NCBI RefSeq assembly: GCF_000239775.1 | Contig: NZ_CAFI01000295.1 | Location: 1-64,000, forward strand | DNA length: 64,000 nucleotides | Reading direction: 5' to 3' | Origin: Bradyrhizobium sp. ORS 375 | GTDB taxonomy: Bacteria; Pseudomonadota; Alphaproteobacteria; Rhizobiales; Xanthobacteraceae | In this document: in pieces, positions 50,511 to 58,715 of the stretch | How positions within the stretch are numbered: position 1 is the first letter of the stretch | Layout: every line of letters begins with the position of its first letter | Notes under the pieces: model-generated | What the model saw: only the letters and a program-made list of their open reading frames with translations | The model's database searches: none | What the model was told of the DNA's origin: nothing | Program-made: the position numbers and the translations under genes

Positions 50511-51770
50511 TCACTCCCCCGCCTGCATCCGCCCCGCCAGCGGAAACAGGTCCGGCGTCGTGCCCGCAGCCGGCGCGATGCGCGGCGACTCCATCGCGGT
50601 GTCCTGCTTGCTGAAATCCAGCTCCTCGATCCGCGCGGCGCGTTTCTCGATCTTGTCGGCGGAGATCAGGATCTGGCGGATGTCCTCGCCGACGTCGCCA
50701 AAGTGCTTCTGCAGCTTGAGCACGCGCTCGCGCAGGCGGCCGAGGTCGTCGCCGAGATGGATCACCTCGTTGCGGATCTGGTCGGCGGCATCGCGGATCC
50801 GGGCGTCCTTCATGATCTGCTGCATGACCTGGATCGCGAGCATCAGCAGCGACGGCGACACCAGCACGACGCGGGCGCGATAGGCCTTCTGGATGATGTC
50901 ATCGAAGCCGTCATGGATCTCGGCATAAACAGACTCTGACGGCACGAACATCAGCGCCGTGTCCTGGGTCTCGCCGACCACGAGATACTTCTCGGCGATG
51001 TCGTTGACGTGGCGCAGCACATCGGTGCGCAGGCGCTGGGCGGCCGCGCGTTTCTCCTCGTCGGTCTCCGCCTCGTGCAGCGCGGTCACGGCCTCCAGCG
51101 GAAATTTTGCGTCAATGCACAGCGGCTTGGTGTCGGGCAGGAACACGACGCAGTCCGGTCGCTTGCCGCTGGCGAGCGTGTATTGGAACGCGTAGCTGCC
51201 CTTCGGCAGTCCGTCCTGCACGATCGCCTCCATCCGCGCCTGGCCGAAGGCGCCGCGCGACTGCTTGTTGGCGAGCACGTCGCGCAACGTGGAGACCTGC
51301 GTCGTCAGCTCGCTGAGATCGCGGTGCGCATTGTCGATGATTCCGAGGCGTTCGTGCAGCACGCGCAGCGAATCCATCGTGTGGCGCGTGGTCTGCTCCA
51401 TCGACTGGCCGACGCGATGGGTGACGGCATCGAGCCGCTCGTTGACGCTGCGGGCGAGATCCACCTGCCGCCCGGCGAGCAGCTGCGCCATCGCGTCGAC
51501 CCGGCCGGACGCCTCGCTCTGCACCCGGATCATCTCGCCGAACCGCTGTTCGATCTCCTCGGTGCGCAGCGCCTGCTGGGCGGCGAGCTCCGAGCTCCGC
51601 CGTCCGGACCGGGCCACCGCAAGGCCGATCGTCACCAGCAGCAGCAGCACCAGCACGCCAAACCCGATCAGCGCGTCGCTGGCGCGCACGGGCAGGTCGC
51701 CGATCATGACGACGACAGGATTGAGCGCAGAATTGAGCGCAGGATTCAGCGATGGGCTGGCAGTCATCAC
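50511..51770 (-). CDS. rmuC: DNA recombination protein RmuC
   Basis: 419 residues. One membrane helix near residues 30-55 (ALIGFGVLVLLLLVTIGLAV), a coiled coil (about 60-150), then the RmuC nuclease-like domain with FLPDTKPLCIDAKFPLEAV and a C-terminal coiled coil. RmuC limits inversions in E. coli and has a restriction-like fold. It begins 166 bp from the divergent def start, with CtrA-like sites in between. The N-terminus repeats LNPALNSALNPV. Confidence 0.93.
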   Translation of the reverse strand: MMTASPSLNPALNSALNPVVVMIGDLPVRASDALIGFGVLVLLLLVTIGLAVARSGRRSSELAAQQALRTEEIEQRFGEMIRVQSEASGRVDAMAQLLAGRQVDLARSVNERLDAVTHRVGQSMEQTTRHTMDSLRVLHERLGIIDNAHRDLSELTTQVSTLRDVLANKQSRGAFGQARMEAIVQDGLPKGSYAFQYTLASGKRPDCVVFLPDTKPLCIDAKFPLEAVTALHEAETDEEKRAAAQRLRTDVLRHVNDIAEKYLVVGETQDTALMFVPSESVYAEIHDGFDDIIQKAYRARVVLVSPSLLMLAIQVMQQIMKDARIRDAADQIRNEVIHLGDDLGRLRERVLKLQKHFGDVGEDIRQILISADKIEKRAARIEELDFSKQDTAMESPRIAPAAGTTPDLFPLAGRMQAGE

Positions 51771-51822
51771 CCCCGTCTATCCGATTCGCGAAGCGTCGCG
51801 AACGAAGAGAGAACATTTGTGG

Positions 51823-51885
51823 TTAAGGGCCGGTTAAGAAACATGGTTAACGAGACGTTGAAATTCATGGTTAGCAAAGTCTTAA
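51823..51885. promoter_or_regulatory. Candidate CtrA binding sites between rmuC and def
   Basis: TTAA-N7-TTAA is exact at 51823-51837 (ttaagggccggttaa). TTAG-N7-TTAA at 51871-51885 has one mismatch, and a third TTAA (51847) lies between them. The CtrA consensus is TTAA-N7-TTAA(C). It sits about 53 bases before rmuC and 52-114 bases before def. CtrA is the cell-cycle response regulator of alphaproteobacteria. Confidence 0.55.
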
Positions 51886-51936
51886 CTGCGCGCCATCAGA
51901 TTGACCGCGCCTGTTCCGGGGCTTAAATCGCGCGCC

Positions 51937-52464
51937 ATGTCCCTTAGAGAAATCATCATCCTGCCCGACAAGCAGTTGCGGCTGGTGTCCAAGCCTGTCG
52001 AGAAGGTCACGCCGGACATCCGGCAGCTGGTCGACGACATGTTCCAGACCATGTACGACGCGCCCGGCATCGGGCTCGCGGCGATCCAGGTCGCGCAACC
52101 GCTGCGCGTCATCACCATGGATCTGGCCAAGCCTGATTCCGGCGGCGAGACCAAGCGCGAGCCGCGCGTCTTCATCAATCCGGAGATCATCGCCAAGTCC
52201 GATGAGCTCTCGGTCTATGAGGAAGGCTGCCTGTCGATCCCCGAATATTACGAGGAGGTCGAGCGGCCGGCGCGGGTGCGCGTGCGCTTCACCGATCTCG
52301 ACGGCGTGGTTCGCGAGGAGGATGCCGAGGGGCTCTACGCCACCTGCATCCAGCATGAGATCGACCATCTCAACGGCGTGCTGTTCATCGACTATCTGTC
52401 GAAGCTCAAGCGCGACCGCGTGATGAAGAAGTTCACCAAGGCCGCCAAGCGCGCCGGCGAGTGA
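51937..52464 (+). CDS. def: Peptide deformylase
   Basis: 175 residues. Removes the formyl group from N-terminal methionine. Motif 1 is GIGLAAIQV, motif 2 EGCLSIP with metal ligand Cys98, motif 3 QHEIDHLNG with His140 and His144 and catalytic Glu141. Family-typical length. fmt, its usual neighbour, is not visible here. The ATG at 51937 begins [12 protein letters not shown]. Divergent from rmuC with CtrA-like sites between. Confidence 0.97.
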   Translation: MSLREIIILPDKQLRLVSKPVEKVTPDIRQLVDDMFQTMYDAPGIGLAAIQVAQPLRVITMDLAKPDSGGETKREPRVFINPEIIAKSDELSVYEEGCLSIPEYYEEVERPARVRVRFTDLDGVVREEDAEGLYATCIQHEIDHLNGVLFIDYLSKLKRDRVMKKFTKAAKRAGE

Positions 52465-52498
52465 TCGAGTTCGCGGCCCATCGGCTTGCTCGCTGGGC

Positions 52499-52592
52499 TC
52501 TCTCCCTTGTGGGAGCGGGAGAGGGGGGGCCCACGCGCACCGCTCTCTGGGCTCACCCCCCTCCCTAACCCTCCCCCACAAGGGGGGAGGGA
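52499..52592. repeat. Palindromic repeat, CCCTCCC type
   Basis: Left hairpin ctctccc with gggagcgggagag-type partner (52499-52525), then ctcacccccctccctaaccctcccc with ggggggaggg (52552-52592). It is the same class as the polA insert and 15425-15466. It occupies most of the def-MoxR gap. Confidence 0.65.
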
Positions 52593-52630
52593 ACGCAGCG
52601 AGTTCGCCGTAAGATCGAGAACGAACGCAG

Positions 52631-53500
52631 ATGAAAACCCGCGACGACATCGCGCAATCTCTCGCCGCCTGCGGCTACATCGCCGATGGCGAGCTGGCGA
52701 CGGCGATTGCGCTGATGCAGCTGTTGAAGCGGCCGTTGCTGCTCGAGGGCGAGGCGGGCGTCGGCAAGACCGAGGTGGCGAAAGCGCTGGCCGCGGTCCA
52801 CGGCACCGAGCTGATCCGGCTGCAATGCTATGAGGGTCTCGATCAGAGCTCTTCTCTGTATGAGTGGAACTATCAGCGTCAGCTGCTCGCCATCGAGGCA
52901 CATCGTGGCCATGGCGATGCAATCGAGGACCAGATCTTCTCCGAGACGTTTCTGCTCGAACGTCCCTTGCTCGCCGCGATCCGCCGCGCCACGCCGCCGG
53001 TGCTGCTGATCGACGAGATCGATCGCGCCGACGACGAGTTCGAAGCGTTCCTGCTGGAGCTGTTGTCCGATTTCCACGTCTCGATCCCAGAACTCGGCAC
53101 CATCACGGCCACCAGCATCCCGCATGTCGTGCTGACCTCCAACGGCACCCGCGAACTGTCCGACGCGCTGCGCCGGCGCTGCCTGTATCACTATGTCGAC
53201 TATCCCGACGTCGACCGCGAGGCCCGCATCATCCTGGCGCGGATCGACGGCGCCTCCGCGCAGCTCGCGCTGCAGATCGCGCGGATGGTCGAGGGCCTGC
53301 GCAAGGAGGAACTGCGCAAGGTCCCCGGCGTCGCCGAGACGCTCGACTGGGCGGCCGCGCTGGTCGGGCTCGATATCCGCGATCTCAAAGATCAGCCGGA
53401 AGTGGTCCATGACACGTTGATCTGCCTGCTGAAGACGCACGAGGACCGCGCGCGCGTGACGCGCGAGGTCGCGGCGCGCTTGCTGGGGAAGGTCGCATGA
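52631..53500 (+). CDS. coxD: MoxR-family AAA+ ATPase, CoxD-like
   Basis: 289 residues. Walker A is GEAGVGKT (40-47), Walker B VLLIDEIDRADDE, sensor 1 VVLTSNGTRE. This length and the next two genes match the CoxD-CoxE-CoxF group, in which CoxD is the AAA+ chaperone that works with a VWA protein in forming the Cu-Mo cluster of CO dehydrogenase. The coxMSL enzyme genes are absent from the window, so the client here is not known. The stop overlaps the next start by four bases. The gene name follows the arrangement rather than proof. Confidence 0.85.
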   Translation: MKTRDDIAQSLAACGYIADGELATAIALMQLLKRPLLLEGEAGVGKTEVAKALAAVHGTELIRLQCYEGLDQSSSLYEWNYQRQLLAIEAHRGHGDAIEDQIFSETFLLERPLLAAIRRATPPVLLIDEIDRADDEFEAFLLELLSDFHVSIPELGTITATSIPHVVLTSNGTRELSDALRRRCLYHYVDYPDVDREARIILARIDGASAQLALQIARMVEGLRKEELRKVPGVAETLDWAAALVGLDIRDLKDQPEVVHDTLICLLKTHEDRARVTREVAARLLGKVA

Positions 53501-54702
53501 GCTGCTGCGGCGCCACGCCCGACCACGAGGACATGGACGCTGTGGCGCGGCTGGTCGCCGGCCGCCTCGGCGCATTCCTCCGAACGCTGCGCGACAATGG
53601 CTTTGCGGTCGGCCTGCCGGAAGGCCAGGACGCGGCGGCGGTGATGGCGGCGGGCTATGCCGCCAAGCCCGGATTGCTACGCTCCGCCTTCAAGCATCTG
53701 TTTGCCGCGCGCAAGAGCGAATGGGAGCGCTTCGACGGTCTGTTCGATGCGTTCTGGCTGGGCAAGCGCGCGCGTTCGCGGGTCCTCACATCGGGATCGC
53801 CGCGGGCCGCGAACAGCCCATCCTTGAAGAGCCTGCAGGATGCACGGGCCGCCGAGAGGGGTCCTCAGGGCTCGACAGATCAGGTCGCAACCGACGACGC
53901 GCCCCGCGAGACCGGTGGCGACGGCGTTCGCGAAGGTGCCTCGCGCGTGGAGGCGATCGGCGACACCGATTTTCGCAAGCTCGCGGATCCCGACCAGGTC
54001 GCGCTGGCGCATGAGGCCGCGGCGCGGCTCGCCAAGGCGATGCGCACACGGCTGACGCGGCGCGATCAACTGCGCCGCAAGGGCGAGCGCCTCGATCTGC
54101 GCCGGACCATCCATCGCAACATCAGCCATGGCGGCGTGCCGATCGCGCTGGTGCATCGCCGCCGCAAGGTGAAGCCGTTGCGGCTGGTGGTGCTGCTCGA
54201 CGCCTCCGGCTCGATGAGCGCCTACACCGCGGTGTTCCTGCGCTTCATCCATGGCGTGCTCGACGCGTTTCGCGAGGCCGAAGCTTTCCTGTTTCACACC
54301 CGGCTGGCCTACGTTTCGGATGCGATGAAGGAGCGCGACGCGGCGCGGGCGCTCGACCGTCTCTCGATGATGGCGCAGGGTGCCGGTGGCGGCACGCGGA
54401 TCGGCGAGAGCCTGCAGACCTTCAACCGCTGGCACGCCGCGCGCGTGATCCATTCGCGCACCTGCGTGATGATCGTCTCCGACGGCTACGACACCGGCGA
54501 TCCCGACCTGCTCGGCCGCGAGATGAGCCAACTGAGACGCCGCTGCCGCCGCATCGTCTGGCTCAATCCGATGCTCGGCTGGGACGGCTACGCGCCGGAG
54601 GCGCGCGGCATCAAGGCCGCTCTGCCGCATGTCGATCTCTACGCGCCCGCGCATACGCTGAATTCGTTGGCGGCGCTGGAGCCTTATCTGGCGAGGTTGT
54701 GA
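53497..54702 (+). CDS. coxE: VWA-domain protein, CoxE-like
   Basis: 401 residues. A helical N-terminal part (DUF58-free) is followed by a VWA domain with the MIDAS motif DASGS at Asp235 (LLDASGSMSAYT). The middle portion (about 90-160) is less conserved and acidic. CoxE proteins pair with CoxD ATPases, much like MoxR-VWA pairs that remodel metalloenzymes. It begins at ATGA overlap with the MoxR gene and is followed in 27 bp by the XdhC-like gene. Confidence 0.85.
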   Translation: MSCCGATPDHEDMDAVARLVAGRLGAFLRTLRDNGFAVGLPEGQDAAAVMAAGYAAKPGLLRSAFKHLFAARKSEWERFDGLFDAFWLGKRARSRVLTSGSPRAANSPSLKSLQDARAAERGPQGSTDQVATDDAPRETGGDGVREGASRVEAIGDTDFRKLADPDQVALAHEAAARLAKAMRTRLTRRDQLRRKGERLDLRRTIHRNISHGGVPIALVHRRRKVKPLRLVVLLDASGSMSAYTAVFLRFIHGVLDAFREAEAFLFHTRLAYVSDAMKERDAARALDRLSMMAQGAGGGTRIGESLQTFNRWHAARVIHSRTCVMIVSDGYDTGDPDLLGREMSQLRRRCRRIVWLNPMLGWDGYAPEARGIKAALPHVDLYAPAHTLNSLAALEPYLARL

Positions 54703-54729
54703 GGCCATGCCGTCAACAGGAGCTCATCC

Positions 54730-55545
54730 ATGACGACGTCCACGGAGATGCTCGACCTCGCCGCGCAGTTGAAGGCCAATGAGGAAAGCTTCGTGCTCGC
54801 CACCGTGGTCCGCACCGTTTCGGTCACCGCGGCCAAGGCGGGCGCCAAGGCGATCATCCGGCCCGACGGGAGCATCGTCGCGGGCTGGATCGGCGGCGGC
54901 TGCGCGCGCGGCGCGGTGCTGAAGGCGGCGCGCGAGGCGCTGGCCGACGGCGTGCCGCGCATGGTGTCGGTGCAGCCGGAGGACCTGCTCGCCGAGCTCG
55001 GCGTCAAAGCCGGTGAGACGAAGGAGGGCGTGCGCTTCGCCGCCAACATGTGCCCGAGCAAGGGCACCATGGACATCTTCGTGGAGCCGGTGCTGCCGCA
55101 TCCCTCGCTGGTGATCCTCGGCGCCAGCCCGGTGGCGCTCGCGCTCGCGGCGCAGGCGCGGCCGCTTGGTTATCACGTGACCCTTGCGGCGCCGGCTGCC
55201 GACCTCGTCGCCACGCCGGACGCGGATCGGCTTGTCGACGGCTTTGCGCTGGATCAGTTGGCCGGCGGCCGCCGCTTCATCGTGGTGTCGACGCAGGGCA
55301 AGGGTGACGAAGCCGCCTTGCGCTCAGCCCTCGGCTGCGAGGCCGCCTATCACGCCTTCGTCGGCAGTCGCCGCAAGATGGACAGCCTGCGCGGCAAGCT
55401 GATCAAGGACGGCGTCGACACTATGCGGCTCGACCGGGTCAAGGCGCCGGCCGGACTCGATCTCGGCGCGATCACGCCGGAGGAGATTGCGATGTCGATC
55501 CTCGCCGAGATCACGCTGACGCGCCGGCGCGGCCAGCGCGGCTGA
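54730..55545 (+). CDS. coxF: XdhC/CoxI-family protein, CoxF-like
   Basis: 271 residues. N-terminal XdhC/CoxI domain with GWIGGGCARGAVLKAAREAL and a C-terminal Rossmann-like domain (VILGASPVALALAAQARPLG). In xanthine and CO dehydrogenases such proteins bind the molybdenum cofactor and add the sulphur. With the MoxR and VWA genes it forms the third member of a cox-like maturation set. It is convergent with the HWE kinase gene (7 bp). Confidence 0.85.
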   Translation: MTTSTEMLDLAAQLKANEESFVLATVVRTVSVTAAKAGAKAIIRPDGSIVAGWIGGGCARGAVLKAAREALADGVPRMVSVQPEDLLAELGVKAGETKEGVRFAANMCPSKGTMDIFVEPVLPHPSLVILGASPVALALAAQARPLGYHVTLAAPAADLVATPDADRLVDGFALDQLAGGRRFIVVSTQGKGDEAALRSALGCEAAYHAFVGSRRKMDSLRGKLIKDGVDTMRLDRVKAPAGLDLGAITPEEIAMSILAEITLTRRRGQRG

Positions 55546-55552
55546 GATCTCG

Positions 55553-56647
55553 TCAGGGCGCCAGCGGCAGATCGAACGTGACCTTCAGTCCGTCGGGCGC
55601 GAAGTCGCGCGTCACCTCGCCCTTCAGGGCCGCGCCGAGGATGCGCTCGAACAGCAGCGAGCCGAAGCCGTTGCGGGCGGGCGGGGTGACCGGCGGCCCG
55701 CCATTTTCCTGCCAGGACAGCTTGAGCCGTTCGTCGGCATGCGTCCACCGCAGCGCCACCCGCCCGGCCTCGGTGGACAACGCGCCATACTTCACCGCGT
55801 TGGTGACCAGCTCGTGCAGGCCCATCGACAAGTACAGCGCCACTCCAGGCGCAAGCTGCACGATCGGGCCGTCGACGGCGACACGCTCCGACTGCAGCGG
55901 CGCCAGCTCGGCACAGACCAGCTCGTTGAGCGCAATCGCCTCGCGGCCGCGATCCAGCGCCAGCGCGTGGCTGCGGGTGAGCGCGGCGATGCGGCCGCGC
56001 AGCGTCTCGCCGAACTCGGCCAGCGCGGCGTCTGCGCGGATGCTGAGCGCGATCACGCTGTCGACCAGCGCGAGCGTATTCTTGACGCGGTGATTGAGCT
56101 CATGCACCAGCACCCGCTGGTGCTGCTCAATCGACCGCCGCCGCGCGTTCTCGGTGCGCAGCGCGATCTCGTCCATCACGATCTCGCTGAGCTCGGTCAG
56201 CTGCGCGATGTCGTCCTCGCTCCACTGTCGCGGCTCGTGATCGATGGCACAGAGCGCGCCGATCACCTCGCCGCTCGGCAGCTTCAGCGGCACGCCGAGA
56301 TAGGCGATCACGCCGAGGCTCGGGATCGCGAGATTGTCTTTCACCAGGGGATGCCGCGTGGCGTCGCCGATCACGAGCGGCTCGGCGGAGGTCACGACGT
56401 GCTGACAGAACGAATGGCTCAGCGGCGTCTCGCGCTGCGAGGCCCACGGCTCGCACAGCCCGATCGAGCTCTTGAAGAACTGCCGGTCGCGGTCGACCAG
56501 CGCGATGATCGCGGCCGGCGCCTGCAGCAGCCGAGTGGTCAGCCGTGTGACGCGATCGAAGCCCGGCTCGGGAGGAGAGTCGAGCAGCTCTGTCTGCAAC
56601 AAGGCAGTCAATCGGTCTGGCGCGGAGGCGTCGCGATCGGACGTCAT
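55553..56647 (-). CDS. GAF-domain HWE/HisKA_2 sensor histidine kinase
   Basis: 364 residues, soluble. A GAF domain (about 18-165; DRVTRLTTRLLQAPAAIIAL, SFCQHV, LGVPLKLPSGEVIGAL) is followed by an HWE/HisKA_2 dimerisation segment with the phosphohistidine in LVHELNHRVKNTLALV (around residue 185), then a catalytic domain with LHELVTNAVKYGAL. HWE kinases often feed the general stress response (PhyR-NepR-EcfG) in alphaproteobacteria. The GAF may bind a small molecule or act as a phytochrome-like light/redox sensor without chromophore. No partner regulator is adjacent. ATG at 56647 (MTSDRDASAPD) is chosen; the open frame runs to 56812. Confidence 0.88.
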   Translation of the reverse strand: MTSDRDASAPDRLTALLQTELLDSPPEPGFDRVTRLTTRLLQAPAAIIALVDRDRQFFKSSIGLCEPWASQRETPLSHSFCQHVVTSAEPLVIGDATRHPLVKDNLAIPSLGVIAYLGVPLKLPSGEVIGALCAIDHEPRQWSEDDIAQLTELSEIVMDEIALRTENARRRSIEQHQRVLVHELNHRVKNTLALVDSVIALSIRADAALAEFGETLRGRIAALTRSHALALDRGREAIALNELVCAELAPLQSERVAVDGPIVQLAPGVALYLSMGLHELVTNAVKYGALSTEAGRVALRWTHADERLKLSWQENGGPPVTPPARNGFGSLLFERILGAALKGEVTRDFAPDGLKVTFDLPLAP

Positions 56648-56958
56648 GAAGCTTTCGTCGGTCGGGCGTTCAGCCGGGGATGGATTGGCACGACGAACCG
56701 ATGGGAGCGCCAATCCCGCCCGGTCGATCGTGCGCACGCGATGTATTCGGCTGGAACGAAGCCGGCACCGAAACGAGTTGAAACCTTTGGAGACGTTCGT
56801 CGCCTGCGTCAAGCAGACCCGCGAATCCTGGTTCCATTCAGGTAACCAAGTGGGAGATCATGGCCCGACCAAGGCAGCCCCGACATTTCGCCGCAGCTTT
56901 GGTTTGGCATATCGAATACGGTTCAGATTGCGGCGGGGGAGCGGTCTCAGCGGGATAA
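56648..56958. other. Non-coding stretch upstream of the HWE kinase
   Basis: A 311-bp gap between the kinase start and the stop of the last ABC permease gene. It should contain the kinase promoter and the end of the ABC operon. A ggaac at 56831-56835 on the minus strand is followed by 17 bases and cttg, not the EcfG -10 element. I see no other clear element. Confidence 0.5.
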
Positions 56959-57783
56959 TCAGCCGCCCTTGACAGCTCCCGCCGTCAGTCCGGCAACGAT
57001 TTGCCGTTGTGCTGTGACGGTGAGCAGCAGCACCGGTAGTGTCACGATCAGCGCCGCCGCCGCGAGCGGGCCCCAGCTCAGCTGATCGAACGAGATCATG
57101 TTGTAGACCGCCACCGGCAATGTGCGTGTCTCGCGGCCCGCCAGCACGATGCCGAACACGAAATTATTCCACGAGAAGATCACGGCGAGGATGAACGCGA
57201 CGGCGAGGCCGGGCTTCGCCACCGGCAATGCCACGTGGCGGAAAACCTGCCAGCGCGTCGCTCCGTCGATGCGCGCGGCCTCCTCGAGCTCGATCGGCGT
57301 CGTCTCGAAATAGCCGATCATGATCCAGATCACGATCGGCACGGTGACCACGAGATGGATGATGATCTGCGGCCACAAGGTGCCGAGCAGGCCGAGCCAT
57401 TGAAACAGCAGGAACAGCGGAATCAGATAGGACAGCCCGGGCGTGATGCGCGCGATCAGGATCACGATCGCCGATTTGTGCGCGGCCATCCGGGCGATGC
57501 CGTAGCCGGCGGGCACGCCGACCAGCATCGCCAGAGCGGTGGCGCCGCCGGTGACCAGCAGGCTGTTCTTGAAGTAGGTGAAGAAGCGGTTCGACGACAG
57601 CACGTCGGTGTAGTTCTTCCAGGCGAAATGCTCCGGCCAGAACACCGGAGGATAGGCGGCGTTGTCGACCTCGAACTTGACCGACAGCGAGATCATCCAG
57701 AGGAAGAACAGGATCGCCGGCGACACGATCAGGAAGACGCCGAACGCGAGGCCGAGCCGGCCGAGGAGTGTATTCACGCTCAC
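56959..57783 (-). CDS. ABC sugar transporter permease (MalG/UgpE type)
   Basis: 274 residues with six membrane helices and an EAA loop (EEAARIDGATRWQVFRHVALP). Carbohydrate-uptake (CUT1) permease. The start is GTG at 57783, with a GTGA overlap with the preceding permease gene. It is the third gene of the SBP-permease-permease operon and no ATPase gene follows. Substrate unknown, likely a sugar, oligosaccharide or glycerol-phosphate-like molecule. Confidence 0.9.
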   Translation of the reverse strand: MSVNTLLGRLGLAFGVFLIVSPAILFFLWMISLSVKFEVDNAAYPPVFWPEHFAWKNYTDVLSSNRFFTYFKNSLLVTGGATALAMLVGVPAGYGIARMAAHKSAIVILIARITPGLSYLIPLFLLFQWLGLLGTLWPQIIIHLVVTVPIVIWIMIGYFETTPIELEEAARIDGATRWQVFRHVALPVAKPGLAVAFILAVIFSWNNFVFGIVLAGRETRTLPVAVYNMISFDQLSWGPLAAAALIVTLPVLLLTVTAQRQIVAGLTAGAVKGG

Positions 57784-58715
57784 GTCTCGCTCCCCAGCGC
57801 ATTCCACTGTGCCCGCCGGCGCAGCACCAGCAAAAGCGCCGTCAGCGCGATGATCAGGGCAAAGAACACCACTGCGATCGCTGAAGCATAGCCGAGGTCG
57901 TAATAGACGAAGGCGACGCTGTAGAGATAGAGGTTGATGGTCTCCGACGCCGAGCCCGGGCCGCCTTGCGTGATCGCGAAGATGATGTCGAAGCTCTTGA
58001 CCGCGTCGATGGCGCGGATCATCGCGGCGATGAACAGGAACGGCATGATCAAGGGCAAAGTGATGTAGCGGAACATCTGCCAGGTCGAGGCGCCGTCGAT
58101 CTGCGCACTTTCATATGGCTCCGTCGGTAGCGAGGCGATGCCGCCGAGCACGATCAGCATGACCAGCGGCGTCCATTGCCAGGTTTCGACCAGCACCAGC
58201 GAGGGGATCACGGTGCCGGGGTGGAAGACCCAGAGCTGCGGCGGCAGGCCGACCAGCGACAAGAGGTAGTTCAGGATGCCGAGCTGCGGGTGGAACATCA
58301 TCGTCCATACCAGCGCGATCGCCACCGGCGTCGCCATCATCGGCATGATGAACAGGGCGCGCAGAAGTCCGCGTCCCGGAAAGCGGGCATGAAAGATCAC
58401 CGCCGCGAAGGTGCCGAGCACCAGCGGCAGCAGCACCGATAACGCCGTGTAGGACAGCGTGTGCCCGACCGATTCGACGAAGCGCGGATCAGCCGGCAGC
58501 CGCAGGTAGTTCGACAGCCCGACGAAGGTCGTGGGCGTGCCGACCTTCCACTCCTGGAAGCTCATCCAGATCGTGAACAGCCAGGGAAAAATGATCACCG
58601 CGAGCACGGTGACCAGCGCCGGCACCACGAACGGCCAATAGGACGGCGGCCGCAACGCACGTTCCGGCGCAGCAGCCTCCGCCGCCGCGCCGGCCTGTTC
58701 GACAATCGTACTCAC
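57780..58715 (-). CDS. ABC sugar transporter permease (MalF/UgpA type)
   Basis: 311 residues with six membrane helices, EAA-type loop (YESAQIDGASTWQMFRYITLP) and FLFIAAMIRAIDAVKSFD. It is the first permease of the CUT1 system. Its start overlaps the binding-protein stop by four bases (ATGA at 58712-58715), and its stop overlaps the next permease start, so all three are translationally coupled. Confidence 0.92.
   Translation of the reverse strand: MSTIVEQAGAAAEAAAPERALRPPSYWPFVVPALVTVLAVIIFPWLFTIWMSFQEWKVGTPTTFVGLSNYLRLPADPRFVESVGHTLSYTALSVLLPLVLGTFAAVIFHARFPGRGLLRALFIMPMMATPVAIALVWTMMFHPQLGILNYLLSLVGLPPQLWVFHPGTVIPSLVLVETWQWTPLVMLIVLGGIASLPTEPYESAQIDGASTWQMFRYITLPLIMPFLFIAAMIRAIDAVKSFDIIFAITQGGPGSASETINLYLYSVAFVYYDLGYASAIAVVFFALIIALTALLLVLRRRAQWNALGSET

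Noticed and set aside
56808-56835. Possible EcfG promoter before the HWE kinase
   Set aside because: The -35 ggaac is present but the expected cgtt at 16-17 bases is cttg.
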